Positions 25,969 to 35,900 of a stretch of DNA of 64,000 nt are shown here, piece after piece. Within the stretch, counting starts at the first letter, position 1. Each line of letters begins with the position of its first letter. The position numbers were made by a program, and so were the translations under genes. The notes under the pieces were generated by a model. That model was not told the origin of the DNA. It did no database searches and was given only the letters and a program-made list of their open reading frames with translations. The stretch covers positions 1,922,001 through 1,986,000 of the forward strand of contig NZ_JBHSYQ010000003.1 of assembly GCF_042662225.1 (NCBI RefSeq), written 5' to 3'. This stretch comes from Nibribacter roseus (GTDB lineage Bacteria > Bacteroidota > Bacteroidia > Cytophagales > Hymenobacteraceae).

Positions 25969-27300
25969 ATGAAAAAGATTCTGCTCTTAGGTGCCGGACG
26001 CTCCGCCTCCGTTCTGATTGATTATCTGGTTTCTAACGCTGCCGCAGAAAAGTGGCAGGTGACCATAGGAGATGTCACAGTAGATCATCTGGCGCCAGAG
26101 GTACGGGAACATGAGCAGGTGAGCGTGTTCCCTTTTGATGTGCATGACTTGGCCCAGCGGGAAACCTGCATTGTAGAGGCCGATGTGGTGATTTCTATGT
26201 TGCCGGCGGCTTTTCATCCTTTGGTAGCTGAGACTTGTCTTTCCCAAAACAGACATTTAGTCACGGCGTCTTATGTGCCACCTGAAATAAAAGCCATGGA
26301 TGAAGAAGCCAAAGAGAAAGGGCTCACCTTTATCATGGAATGTGGTCTTGACCCTGGCATAGACCATATGTCGGCCATCAAGATTATTCATCATATAAAA
26401 GCGCAGGGCGGCACAGTTACTTCTTTCAAGTCGTTCACTGGTGGTTTGGTGGCTCCGGAGTCAGACAATAATCCGTGGCACTACAAGTTTACCTGGAACC
26501 CGCGCAATGTGGTATTGGCTGGTCAGGGCACGGCTAAGTTTATCCAGAATGGGACCTATAAATACATTCCGTACCACCACCTCTTTAACCGTACTGAAAC
26601 GTTTCTGGTAGATGGCTTTGGCTATTTTGACGGTTACGCTAACCGCGATTCTTTGGGCTACCGGAAATTGTATGGCTTGGATAATATACCTACCATGCTG
26701 CGCGGCACCTTGAGGCGGGCTGGATACTGCCAGGCGTGGCACGTGCTGGTGCAGTTAGGCCTCACCGACGACTCATACTCTTTGGAGGGGTCTGACCGCA
26801 TGACTTACCGGGAGCTGGTGGAAAGCTTGTTGCCTGCTAAAACACAAGAAAAAAATCTGCGGGAGCGGGTGGCCAAGTACATTGGTTTAAACCCTGAAGC
26901 AGATGAACTGCGTCTGGTAGAGTGGACTGGTCTTTTTGATGAACTACCTATAGATCTAGAAAAAGCTACCCCTGCCCAAGCTCTAGAAAAGTTGCTCACC
27001 CAAAAATGGAAACTTAGCCCCGGCGACAAAGACATGATTGTGATGCTGCACCAGTTTGAGTATGAGCTGAACGGGCAGCGGAAATCTCTTACCTCCTCAT
27101 TGGTAGTAATTGGGGAAGATGAAGTAAAAACAGCCATGGCCAAAACAGTGGGTTTACCTATTGGCATAGCTACCAAATTGCTGCTGCAGGGGAAACTGCG
27201 TCAAACCGGTGTGGTGGTACCGCTTCAGGCTGAACTGTATGAGCCAGTGCTGGAAGAGCTAGAACAGTACGGTGTGAAATTTAAAGAGCGGGAAGGGTAG
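25969..27300 (+). CDS. Saccharopine dehydrogenase family protein
   Basis: 443 residues. The N-terminal Rossmann domain has LLGAGRSASVLIDYL and the second strand acid D in GDVTVDH. It is followed by the family's ADVVISMLPAAFHPLVAE and ECGLDPGIDHMSA stretches. The C-terminal domain (Sacchrp_dh_C) begins near 128 and includes SFTGGLVAPESDNNPW. It resembles Lys9-type enzymes acting on saccharopine in lysine metabolism, but family members also act on other amino-acid imines. Convergent with trmN6; P10 in the 42-nt gap. Confidence 0.88.
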   Translation: MKKILLLGAGRSASVLIDYLVSNAAAEKWQVTIGDVTVDHLAPEVREHEQVSVFPFDVHDLAQRETCIVEADVVISMLPAAFHPLVAETCLSQNRHLVTASYVPPEIKAMDEEAKEKGLTFIMECGLDPGIDHMSAIKIIHHIKAQGGTVTSFKSFTGGLVAPESDNNPWHYKFTWNPRNVVLAGQGTAKFIQNGTYKYIPYHHLFNRTETFLVDGFGYFDGYANRDSLGYRKLYGLDNIPTMLRGTLRRAGYCQAWHVLVQLGLTDDSYSLEGSDRMTYRELVESLLPAKTQEKNLRERVAKYIGLNPEADELRLVEWTGLFDELPIDLEKATPAQALEKLLTQKWKLSPGDKDMIVMLHQFEYELNGQRKSLTSSLVVIGEDEVKTAMAKTVGLPIGIATKLLLQGKLRQTGVVVPLQAELYEPVLEELEQYGVKFKEREG

Positions 27301-27302
27301 TT

Positions 27303-27338
27303 GTTTTTGCGCTGTTTTGTAGAAAACAAGGCTAAAAC
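27303..27338. repeat. Family P palindrome, copy P10
   Basis: Starts 3 nt after the saccharopine dehydrogenase stop and ends 4 nt before the trmN6 stop, filling a convergent gap almost completely. No other terminator is present in this gap, so it is the only candidate there. Confidence 0.8.
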
Positions 27339-27342
27339 AGAC

Positions 27343-28056
27343 TTAAAAAATTAAATAGAATTCCTGCAGAAGCTTCTGGAAGGGGAGGGTATAACTACCG
27401 TCTTTTTCACGCACGGGCAGCCAGTGGGTTTGCAAAGGAGAAGCTTGGCGTGAATAGCTATGGATGGCACGCAGCAACTTTCCGTTTGGGGTAGCTTCTA
27501 TATTGAGTACTTGGTTCGTGAAAAAACCGGCTGTGTTTGCCTCTTGTTCAAAAACTTTTGCTTCATGCGGGGGTAGCAGAATGTGTAGTTTCCCGTTTGG
27601 CTTAAGGAACTTTTGAGCAAATGCTACAATCTCTTTAAAAGTAAGCGTACCGGTGTGCTTGGCTGTGTTTTTGGCAACATCTGTAGATTTTAGAGAGGCT
27701 TGAAAAAACGGAGGGTTACTGATGATGCTATCAAACAACCCCGGAGCCTGTAAAACAAACTCTTGCAAGCTTTGACGGTGCAACTTCAGCCTATTTGCCC
27801 ACGGACTAGCCAAAAAATTCTCTTGGGCTTGTGCTGCGGCATCGGGTTCAATCTCCACGGCCTCAATTTGCGCCTCCGGGGCGCGTTGCGCTGCCATTAA
27901 ACTTAATAACCCTGTTCCCGCGCCAATGTCCAGTATGCGGCGAGCTCCGGCTACATCTGCATAGGCTCCTAACACGCAGGAATCGGTGCACACTTTCATG
28001 GCGCACCGATCTTGCTTTATGAGAAACTGCTTAAACTGGAAGTAATCGTTGGCCAC
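27343..28056 (-). CDS. trmN6: tRNA1(Val) (adenine(37)-N6)-methyltransferase
   Basis: 237 residues with a GTG start (28054-28056); stops upstream exclude an earlier one, and the next ATG would cut conserved sequence. FQFKQFLIKQDRCAMKV at the start and the SAM motif ILDIGAGTGLLSLM are followed by IISNPPFF, the NPPF/Y motif of N6-adenine methyltransferases. It fits YfiC/TrmN6, which methylates A37 of valine tRNA. No promoter word was seen; inverted repeats lie just upstream. Confidence 0.9.
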   Translation of the reverse strand: MANDYFQFKQFLIKQDRCAMKVCTDSCVLGAYADVAGARRILDIGAGTGLLSLMAAQRAPEAQIEAVEIEPDAAAQAQENFLASPWANRLKLHRQSLQEFVLQAPGLFDSIISNPPFFQASLKSTDVAKNTAKHTGTLTFKEIVAFAQKFLKPNGKLHILLPPHEAKVFEQEANTAGFFTNQVLNIEATPNGKLLRAIHSYSRQASPLQTHWLPVREKDGSYTLPFQKLLQEFYLIF

Positions 28057-28058
28057 TT

Positions 28059-28231
28059 GTTAATGTGCTGATTTATTAATGTGCTGATGTGCTAATTTTA
28101 GTGTGGAGTGCCATCGAGCTTTGGTATAAGTTTTCTGTGGCTTGCTGTCAAAGTTGCTGTTCAAGAAATTTCTAATTTGTTAAGTAGCACATGAACCCAT
28201 TAAACCATTAGCACATTAACCAATTAGCAAA
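28059..28231. repeat. Inverted GTGCTAAT-type array pair
   Basis: Left arm 28059-28100 repeats TTAATGTGCTGAT-like words. Right arm 28176-28231 carries the complement (TAGCACATTAA, TTAGCAAATTAAT) and touches the rnhA stop codon. The arms can pair across 75 nt of unique sequence between two minus-strand genes. Confidence 0.7.
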
Positions 28232-28684
28232 TTAATTCGCGGCTTCAAACCCTTTGTCTGGGGGCAAGTTGGGTTGCAGAGCGGCGGCTACGGCTAATTC
28301 GTCGCAACGCTCATTTTCGGCGTGGCCAGCGTGACCGCGAACCCAAACAAATTTTACCTGGTGCTTGCGGTAGATCTTCAAAAACCGCTGCCACAGGTCG
28401 GGGTTGGCTTTGCCGCTGAACCCTTTCTTTTCCCAGCCAAAAACCCAACGCTTCTCAACGGCGTCTACCACGTACTTTGAGTCTGAGTAAATGGTAACCG
28501 GTATGCCTGGTTTAGTAATAGCTTCCAGGGCAACAATCACCGCCAACAGCTCCATGCGGTTGTTGGTGGTTTTTCTAAAGCCTTCGCTCAGCTCTTTCAC
28601 ATGTGGGCCATAGCGCAAAATAACGCCATACCCGCCAGGGCCTGGGTTGCCGCGTGAAGCACCGTCGGTAAATATTTCTATCAA
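28232..28684 (-). CDS. rnhA: Ribonuclease HI
   Basis: About 150 residues if started at the TTG 28682-28684 (giving MIEIFTDGASRG). A TTG 24 nt further upstream would add 8 residues, but that start lies within a -7-like word TAATTTTG (28706-28713, minus strand). Catalytic acids: D in FTDGAS, E in NRMELLAV, D in YSDSKYVVDAV, and D in RCDELA. It degrades RNA in RNA-DNA hybrids. Same strand as trmN6, separated by the repeat hairpin. Confidence 0.92.
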   Translation of the reverse strand: MIEIFTDGASRGNPGPGGYGVILRYGPHVKELSEGFRKTTNNRMELLAVIVALEAITKPGIPVTIYSDSKYVVDAVEKRWVFGWEKKGFSGKANPDLWQRFLKIYRKHQVKFVWVRGHAGHAENERCDELAVAAALQPNLPPDKGFEAAN

Positions 28685-28798
28685 AACAGAATTTATTGTG
28701 TTCTGCAAAATTACCCAATGCTATGGAAGGCACCGCGCAGGGACTGGAATATTTTGATTGGAAGTGATGTATTGCGTGGTGAAAGCAGGGGAAAGTCT

Positions 28799-28834
28799 GT
28801 TTTTGGCTCCTTTTTCAGAAATCAGCCCAAAAAC
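28799..28834. repeat. Family P palindrome, copy P11
   Basis: GTTTTTGGCTCC ... TCAGCCCAAAAAC, 4 nt after the marC-like stop on the minus strand. Confidence 0.8.
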
Positions 28835-28838
28835 AGCT

Positions 28839-29411
28839 TTAGAAGCTTACGTGGGTCTTGAACAGTTTTATGGCAATGGCTAACAGTATTACCCCGAACA
28901 CCTTGCGGAGCACCTCGGTGCCGTTCTGTCCTAGTTTTCGCTCCAGCCAGTTTGAGCTTTTTAAGACTATGTACACGAAAAGCAGGTTCAGCAGAATGCC
29001 CACCATTACGTTAGGTAAGGCATAAGCCGCTCGCAGAGACAGGAGCGTGGTCATGGTACCGGCGCCCACAATCAGCGGAAAGGCTAAGGGAACAATAGAG
29101 CCTGTTTTAACTTCGGGGTTGGAGTGAAACAGGTGAATGCCCAGCACCATTTCCATGCCCAGCAAAAAGATAATGATAGAACCAGCCAGCGCGAAAGACT
29201 GAAAGTCAATACCAAACAGCCTCAAGATTCCATCGCCCAAAAACAGAAATGCCACCATAATACAACCAGCCACAATGGTAGCTTTCTCTGACTGTATTAC
29301 TCCCTCGCGCCGCCGCAGCTCAATAATGATAGGTATAGAACCCAGTATGTCTATAATGGCAAACAAGATAAGGCTAACAGAAACAATTTCTTTGAGGCTG
29401 AAATCAATCAT
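28839..29411 (-). CDS. MarC family integral membrane protein
   Basis: 190 residues with six hydrophobic helices. The MarC/YhgN family marks are IDILGSIPIIIELRR near the start, LGMEMVLGIHLF in the middle, and PLAFPLIVGAGTMTTLLSL, the re-entrant conserved segment. Function in the inner membrane is not established. On the minus strand, two -7-like words (TAAATTTG at 29452-29459, TAGTTTTG at 29443-29450) precede it. Confidence 0.88.
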   Translation of the reverse strand: MIDFSLKEIVSVSLILFAIIDILGSIPIIIELRRREGVIQSEKATIVAGCIMVAFLFLGDGILRLFGIDFQSFALAGSIIIFLLGMEMVLGIHLFHSNPEVKTGSIVPLAFPLIVGAGTMTTLLSLRAAYALPNVMVGILLNLLFVYIVLKSSNWLERKLGQNGTEVLRKVFGVILLAIAIKLFKTHVSF

Positions 29412-29622
29412 AGTTTTAGCATGAGCCAGATATAATGAGCTGCAAAACTAGCAAATTTACTTTGGCAGCAGCATGTAACTGCATCTGGTTTTCAGTGCAT
29501 TTATTACGCTTCTTAGGTGGCTTTGGGAATGTTAACTAAATAAAAAGATTTGACACTCTGTACATTGGCAAGAGGATTTGCCTTTTTTAATTCTTACATT
29601 AGTTAAACGATATCAAATATTT

Positions 29623-30036
29623 ATGCTGCTATACCAAGACCGCCTTGTTGAATTAAAGTACGAAGTAACGAAAGACATACTTTCAGTGAAGTGGCCTGAT
29701 TTGATAAAAGGCACCATGGCGGAGCTGAATCATTCTTGTCAGCAGCTCATTAACACCATTAACCACTATGACATTAAGCGCCTGCTAGTTGATTCCCGCA
29801 GTTACCAGATTGATTTAGATAGTCAGGATTATAAAGACCTGATTCAAAAATTAGGCAAGGCAATGGCCGCTACCCGGCTGGAGAAAATAGCAAGGCTTAT
29901 GTCTCCTAAAGAACTTGGGGAGCAGGAAGAATTTGCCCAGACAGTTTACACTGAGGTGGTAGAAGAAATCAAATTTACCATTAATACCCGCAATTTTGAA
30001 TCTGAATCAGAGGCTGTTGATTGGCTAAAGCAATAA
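29623..30036 (+). CDS. Small protein with probable STAS/SpoIIAA-like fold
   Basis: 137 residues from the ATG at 29623 (an in-frame start 45 nt upstream would add an unlikely hydrophobic head). Pattern: strand YQDRLVELKYEV, strand ILSVKWPD, amphipathic helix NHSCQQLINTINHY, strand KRLLVDSRSY, then helices and a strand KIARLMS, as in SpoIIAA-like proteins used as small regulatory or lipid-binding modules. No catalytic motif. Convergent with the aminotransferase, 9 nt apart. Confidence 0.6.
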   Translation: MLLYQDRLVELKYEVTKDILSVKWPDLIKGTMAELNHSCQQLINTINHYDIKRLLVDSRSYQIDLDSQDYKDLIQKLGKAMAATRLEKIARLMSPKELGEQEEFAQTVYTEVVEEIKFTINTRNFESESEAVDWLKQ

Positions 30037-30045
30037 ACGTGACCT

Positions 30046-31107
30046 TTACTGGTAGTTCTTTCGGAAGAAATTTTTCAGCTCGTCGTACTCGGCATCAACA
30101 ATGGCCGGAAAATTGGCAATCCGGAAGGTGTCCTTCGCCCAGTTTCCGTACCCATTACCCAACGCAATACCCTGGGTGGCCGCGTTCCTTTTTATTTCCT
30201 GAATAAGCTTGGCGGGACCTTTCAACGCTATCACCGTGTGTGACCTCACCTCAGGGTTTTCTACCAGCAGCTGTACATCTGTGAACTCTTCAAAAAAAGC
30301 ATACAGATCTTGCGCCCTTTCCACCAACATCTGGTCTACCTGCTTTATGAGAGGCTTTCTATCCAGAACCTGCCGCATAAGGTACAGGTTAAGCACATTG
30401 GGGGTGTGGCCTGTCTGGTAATTGAGCATTTTCTCATAGAAGTATACCAGGCTGTTGTAATGCTTTTTGTCATTGAGCGCCTTGGCCCGCTGCATGGTGC
30501 GGGGAGAGCAGACCATCACGGCCATGCCAGCCGGTAATCCGAAACACTTTTGCACGGAGGCAAACCAGATATCTGCCCGAATGAACTTCAGGTTCAGGCC
30601 GGCCATGCTGGAGGTGGCGTCAATGGCTAATAGCGGGTCTTTGTGTTGATTCTGCAGCTTCAGCAGGGTTTGCATGTTGACCTGCGTACCGTTGGAGGTC
30701 TCGTTTTGGGTTACGCAAATCACATCAGTATGGTCCTCTACAGGCAAGAGAGGAGCATCTATCGCATCATTCAATTCAAATGACTGCCCGTAAGAATCAG
30801 GGCGAAGCTTTTTAGCATACTCCAGCCATTTCTCACCAAACGCTCCGTTATACACGTGCATGCTTTTGTTAGGAGTAAGGCTTTGGGCAATAATTTCCCA
30901 GCACTCTGTGGCCGAAGAGGTGAAGAAGATATAATAGTCTTGGGGTATGTTCAGTTTCTTGCGCAGTAAACCTACTAAGTCGCGCATCATCTGCACAAAA
31001 CGGTCACTGCGGTGCGGAATGCTCAGAATGCCCTCATCATAAGCCATCACAAGGTAATCTCTCACCTCAGGATAAACTTTTGAAGGGCCGGGATAAAAAT
31101 TGAGCAT
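30046..31107 (-). CDS. Class V aminotransferase, phosphoserine aminotransferase-like
   Basis: 353 residues from the ATG at 31105-31107, beginning NFYPGPSKVYPEVRDYL (a TTG 45 nt upstream is rejected because the family starts at the PGP motif). The PLP lysine is in FASVQKCFGLP. FFTSSATECWE and TQNETSNGTQV are cofactor or substrate loops; the latter resembles phosphoserine aminotransferase. It may catalyse 3-phosphohydroxypyruvate transamination in serine synthesis or a related reaction. No serA is adjacent. Confidence 0.82.
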   Translation of the reverse strand: MLNFYPGPSKVYPEVRDYLVMAYDEGILSIPHRSDRFVQMMRDLVGLLRKKLNIPQDYYIFFTSSATECWEIIAQSLTPNKSMHVYNGAFGEKWLEYAKKLRPDSYGQSFELNDAIDAPLLPVEDHTDVICVTQNETSNGTQVNMQTLLKLQNQHKDPLLAIDATSSMAGLNLKFIRADIWFASVQKCFGLPAGMAVMVCSPRTMQRAKALNDKKHYNSLVYFYEKMLNYQTGHTPNVLNLYLMRQVLDRKPLIKQVDQMLVERAQDLYAFFEEFTDVQLLVENPEVRSHTVIALKGPAKLIQEIKRNAATQGIALGNGYGNWAKDTFRIANFPAIVDAEYDELKNFFRKNYQ

Positions 31108-31175
31108 GGGTAAAAGGGCTTTAGGTGGCGGTGTGTTGGTTCGGCTTATCAATCTCCTCCTGCACTTGGGTGCGC

Positions 31176-31211
31176 GTTTTAGGGCTTGTTTTAGAAAAAC
31201 AGGCCTGAAAC
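31176..31211. repeat. Family P palindrome, copy P12
   Basis: GTTTTAGGGCTTG ... CAGGCCTGAAAC between two minus-strand genes (aroQ upstream, aminotransferase downstream). Confidence 0.85.
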
Positions 31212-31264
31212 AGAAAAGTGAAGGTGTGGTGCGAACTTGTGGTACACCTTAAAACGCAGTTGGG

Positions 31265-31723
31265 TTACGCTTTGGTGTAATTAAATCCAACCTTATTTGG
31301 CCGCTGGCGCTCAAAGTACTGCAAGGCAAGCCGATAACTTTCCAACCCAAATCCGCTGATGCTGCCCTTGCAGCGGCCGCCAATGAAGGTGGCGTGGCGA
31401 GTAGCCTCACGGGCATACACATTAGAGATGTGCACCTCAATGACAGGTGCCTCAATGGCGGCAATGGCATCTGCTAAAGCCAAGGAGGTGTGGGTGTAGG
31501 CACCGGCGTTGAAAACTATGCCCTGATAGTGGAAACCTACCTCGTGTAATTTGTCTATGAGAGTGCCTTCAGTGTTTGATTGAAAATACTCCAGCTCCAA
31601 ATCAGGAAAGGCCGGAACCAAGTCTTTTTCATAGTAATCTTCAAAAGACCTTGAGCCATAGATAGATTTCTCGCGTTTGCCCAATAAATTAAGGTTAGGC
31701 CCGTTGAGTATTAAAATTTTCAT
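31265..31723 (-). CDS. aroQ: 3-dehydroquinate dehydratase type II
   Basis: 152 residues, family length. Third step of the shikimate pathway. Marks: ILNGPNLNLLGKRE (with the catalytic lid arginine), the tyrosine in SIYGS, FQSNTEGTLIDKLHE, NAGAYTHTSLALADAI, and VEVHISNVYARE with the catalytic histidine, followed by KGSISGFG. Starts exactly at the family's usual N-terminus; monocistronic by position. Confidence 0.96.
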   Translation of the reverse strand: MKILILNGPNLNLLGKREKSIYGSRSFEDYYEKDLVPAFPDLELEYFQSNTEGTLIDKLHEVGFHYQGIVFNAGAYTHTSLALADAIAAIEAPVIEVHISNVYAREATRHATFIGGRCKGSISGFGLESYRLALQYFERQRPNKVGFNYTKA

Positions 31724-31863
31724 AATAACTTTCTGCCTTGCTGTCAGGGTGAGGTTAAAAAAGCAATTCTGCGCTAAATGTACGGAATAAAACTTTTAGG
31801 CCTCTTTTACTGGCAGAAACCTTAGCATGTTGCTTATCTTAAAACACCCATTTCACTTCCCCC

Positions 31864-32763
31864 ATGAATTGGTCTAACAGTCTTAAACAATTTCAAGGAT
31901 ACCTGCAGGTAGAGAAATCCTTGTCTGGCAACTCCGTAGAGGCCTATCTGCGTGATGTCAAAAAGTTAGTGCAGTATTTTGATTCAACTGGTCAGAAAGT
32001 AAATCCGCTTGACGTAGAAGCCAGCCATCTGCAGGGTTTCCTGGAATGGATTAACGGCTTGGGCATGACCTCCCACTCTCAGGCGCGCACCATCTCAGGC
32101 ATCAGGGCATTTTACAAGTTCCTGATCATGGAAGACCTGCTCAATGCAGACCCCACAGAAACCATTGAAGGCCCTAAACTGCAGCGCAAACTACCTGATA
32201 CCCTCAGCTACGACGAGATAGTTTCCCTTTTTGAAGCTATAGACGTGAGCACTCCTGAAGGCACGCGGAACAAGGCTATGCTGGAAACCTTGTACAGCTC
32301 TGGTTTGCGGGTGTCTGAGCTGATTGAGCTGAAATTGAGCAATCTGTACGAAGACTTAGGCTTTATACGCGTGACCGGAAAAGGAAACAAAGAGCGCCTG
32401 GTACCCATTGGCCGCGATGCACTTAAGTACATTAGGGTATACTTAGATGGTGTGCGGCGGCACCAAACCATTAAGAAAGGCCACGAAGATTTTGTTTTCC
32501 TTAACCGCCGCGGTGCCAGCCTTACCCGGGTTATGATCTTTAACATCATCAAAGATCTGGCGGCCAAAACCGGACTAGAGAAAAGCATTAGCCCGCACAC
32601 ATTCCGGCATTCTTTTGCCACGCATTTAATTGAAGGCGGTGCCGATTTACGGGCCGTTCAGGAAATGTTAGGCCATGAATCCATCACCACCACTGAAATA
32701 TACACGCACCTAGATCGTGACTACCTCAAGCAGGTGATCCAAGACTTCCACCCAAGAAGTTAA
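31864..32763 (+). CDS. xerD: Tyrosine recombinase XerD/XerC type
   Basis: 299 residues. The N-terminal SAM-like core-binding domain (about 1-90) is followed by the catalytic domain with R in SSGLRVSELIEL, K in TGKGNKERLVP, HTFRH, the GHESITTTEIYTH box with second His and the nucleophile tyrosine. It resolves chromosome dimers at dif with a partner recombinase and FtsK. Length and absence of nearby mobile genes favour a chromosomal Xer over an integrase. P13 and a terminator follow. Confidence 0.92.
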   Translation: MNWSNSLKQFQGYLQVEKSLSGNSVEAYLRDVKKLVQYFDSTGQKVNPLDVEASHLQGFLEWINGLGMTSHSQARTISGIRAFYKFLIMEDLLNADPTETIEGPKLQRKLPDTLSYDEIVSLFEAIDVSTPEGTRNKAMLETLYSSGLRVSELIELKLSNLYEDLGFIRVTGKGNKERLVPIGRDALKYIRVYLDGVRRHQTIKKGHEDFVFLNRRGASLTRVMIFNIIKDLAAKTGLEKSISPHTFRHSFATHLIEGGADLRAVQEMLGHESITTTEIYTHLDRDYLKQVIQDFHPRS

Positions 32764-32830
32764 TTAATGATTGTTAGTTGTTGATTGCTTTTCTGATTCT
32801 ATTGGTGCCTTCTTGCAAGGTATGTATTAC

Positions 32831-32866
32831 GTTTTAGCCCTGTTTTTTCAAAAAGAGGTTAAAAAC
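32831..32866. repeat. Family P palindrome, copy P13
   Basis: GTTTTAGCCCTG ... GAGGTTAAAAAC; its AAAAC arm enters the following terminator. Confidence 0.8.
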
Positions 32867-32904
32867 AAAAGCCCCGAAACCTACTGGCTTCGGGGCTTTT
32901 GTTT
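32863..32904. terminator. Bidirectional terminator between xerD and the TPR-transglutaminase gene
   Basis: AAACAAAAGCCCCGAA / TTCGGGGCTTTTGTTT, 16-bp stem with a 10-nt loop, U-runs on both strands, between convergent genes. Overlaps P13 by AAAC. Confidence 0.92.
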
Positions 32905-32918
32905 GTTTGAAATGTTGG

Positions 32919-35900
32919 CTATTTCAATGCCAGTTGGCGAGCGTCGGCGGCTATTACTTTTTTGTAAAACGCCTGGAACTCGGCCATTTGCTGAGGTTGA
33001 ATTTTATCTGTGGTGAAGCGCAGCTCTCTGGTGAAAACTAATTGGTTGTTCACTCTTTTGTAAGTTAGGGAGTATTCGGCCACCTGGCATTTCAGGTTTA
33101 CCGACTGAGGCACTTCTGCCAGCACCTTTTTAGCAGGCAAGGTAAGCGAGATGGTGGAACGGTCATGGTCGGCGTACAGCATCTGAGACAGATCCATAAT
33201 GGAGTTGCGGTTCTCAGTGAAAGAGAAATCCTGAGCAGTTGCTTTGTTTAACCAAGGCAGTGTGAACAAAGACATGCCACCTACCTGCGTTACCACGTCT
33301 GGTACTTGGTAAGTCAATTTGCACTGCACGGTATCTTGTAACCCATCTAATCCTTTAAATACCAAAGAATTCAGCTTGAAACCAGCCAGTGCAGAACCAA
33401 AGGCCTCAGTGATTTGGCGCTCACGGTCTTGCTGGCCCGCATCGCGGTAGCGGTATTTCGCATCGGCCGCCATGGCACCGGTACGGTAATATTCTTCTTC
33501 TACGTTCAGGTCATTGTCTACAAGTGAAACCTTGGATACGCGGCTAATTACGTTCTGTGGTCGGGTTTTAGGGTTCAGGTGCGTAAGCGTACGGCTCACA
33601 GGCGTTTGCTCATCATCTATCTCCAGAATAGCCGACTGTAGCGAGCTCTGGTACATGCTACCAAAAGGCAAGAAGTTAGAAGTAAGCTCCACATACGTCT
33701 CCTGACCTGGAATATTTACTTTGGCAATACAATGGTTAAAGTCAATGGAAGGCAGCACCAGGTCGTCGTAGCCATTGTCGCGGGTGTTCACCAGTACCAG
33801 TTGGGCCGGTACACCTACTTCGCGGCACATGGCCACAAACAAGGTAGAAACATCTTTACAGTCGCCAATTTTAGTGTTGAGCACTTGTGAAGGCTTCTGA
33901 GGTACTAAACCGCTTTGGCGGAACGATATGGAACTGTAGGTGATGTTAGTGGTAATGTAATTGTAAATAGCCTGGGCTTTCTGCAATTGAGTCAGGCCTT
34001 TTTTGCCTGCAAATACTTCTTCTACTGCTTGCTTTACCTCAAAGTCGCCACGGGCTTTAGAGGCAGCCAGGTCTGCATACCAGTTAGAGATGAATTTCCA
34101 GTCTGGGAAAGAAGAGATGTACAGTGTTTGGCCCACATCAGACAGTACAGGCATTTTGTCTTCGCTCTTCAGTGCAGCCTGGTCTTTTTGCTCCCACACA
34201 TACAAGTCAAATTCATTGTCAAGCCCTTTCTTTATGGTAGGCTCCAGTTTTTTCTGCGTTACCTGGTACTGGAACTTTGCTTCCGGATCAACCAACAAGC
34301 TATAACGGGTTGTTTTGTAAGGTAAGAAATGGGTGAAGAACTGACGGTCCCAGAAATGAGGAGCCAGTTTGCCTAACAAATGGTTCTCTAGTTTATAGGT
34401 TACATGAATGGCGTCACCTGGTTCCAAGTTAGTGAACACTAACTGTCCATTGTTTCCTTCGGCGGGTACTTTACTACCGTTTTGCTTAACCACCTCGGCC
34501 TTCTCCACCAAATAACGCTGCATGTTGTGGTAGCCAATGCCGTATTCTTTCCAGTGTTCAACGCCTTGCTGGTTAAAGGTTTTTACTACCATAGTGCGTT
34601 TTTCTTCAGAAGCACCGCCTTTGTACACCACCTTCTGTACTTCATCCAGCAAAATGACGCTACTGTGCTCAGGGTATTCAGATGCGCCCGGTGCATTTTT
34701 GATAAGCGCGTACACATCTGGCTGGTTAAAGTAGCTGAACACTTCCTTTTTGTTTTCCAGCTGACGAAGTTCTTTCAGGCTCTTGTAATCAGTAGGATCT
34801 AACTGAATTGCCTTGCGGTAAGCCGACATGGCTTCTTCTTTTTTCTGCTGGGCACTCAATGATTTAGCCAAGTCTGCCCAATAGGTGCCAATAAAAGGAG
34901 CCAGTTCCAAGGTTTTGCGGTAAGCCTCTTCGGCCATGCGGTAGTTTTGCGCTTGGTTGTAGATTCCGGCAATGTTGTGCTGAATACCTACTGCGGCGGG
35001 CTCCTGTTTTATATACTCCTGATACAGCTTAAGGCCATTGTTCATGTCGCCTTTGTCAAAGTAAATTGAAGCCAGACGCTGTGAAACTCCATAAGACCGA
35101 TTGGCTTTCAGGTACTTTTTGAGCACATTGGCGGCGTTCTTCTGGTTTTTGTTCACGTTCTTTTCAATCATGTATTTGAGCTCCATGAACGTGGAATTCT
35201 CTGGGTAGGCAGAGTACCCTTTCTCCGCCAACTGAATGACCTCGTTGTATTGCTCTTTTTTAGAAAGTACTCCTATGCGTTTGGCTAAAGTAGACTCATT
35301 GGCACCTTGCTGGCGTTCCATTTGGTCCAGCATTTCCAATGCTTTGGTATAGTTCTCTTTCTCTACTTCTTCTTCAAACAGCAAGTTCAGGGAGTAAGGT
35401 AACTGAGAGTCATGCTCTTTCAACCATTCCAGAGCGGTAGTAAGAGAGGTGCGGTTATCTTCGCGGCCATAAGCTTCCAGTTGCTGCATCACCACGTAGC
35501 TGCTGTTAGGAAGTTGCTTCTGGGCCGTGCGGTAAATTTGACGGGCCTCAAAGGTTTTGTCGTTGCGCAGGTACGTCTGTGCTAATAGCAACAAGGGTAA
35601 CGTCTGCGACGGATTTTTCTTTACCAGGTCCTGAAAATAGACCTCATAAGGCAGCGTGATGGGGGCAGGGGTGGGACCATTGTCTTTAGAGTAAGCCTGA
35701 GTGGCTGTAGTGGCGGTAAGACCTTGTAAGGGATTGCCTTTTTCATCGGTTAGGCGGGCCATGAAATTAGAGCGGTCGGCATAGCTTTCCCCCACCTGAA
35801 TCAGAACACGGTTGTAGCCTTTTTTCAAGGTCACCGGCGTGAGGTACGTATCTAAGTCGTTGTTTCGTTCTATGTCATCGGCAAAAACCAAGCGGTCGTT

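Noticed and set aside
31770..31830. A possible extra family P copy (AACTTTTAGGCCTCTTTTACTGG)
   Set aside because: Has the left half only; no AAAA/AAAAC right half at the proper distance.
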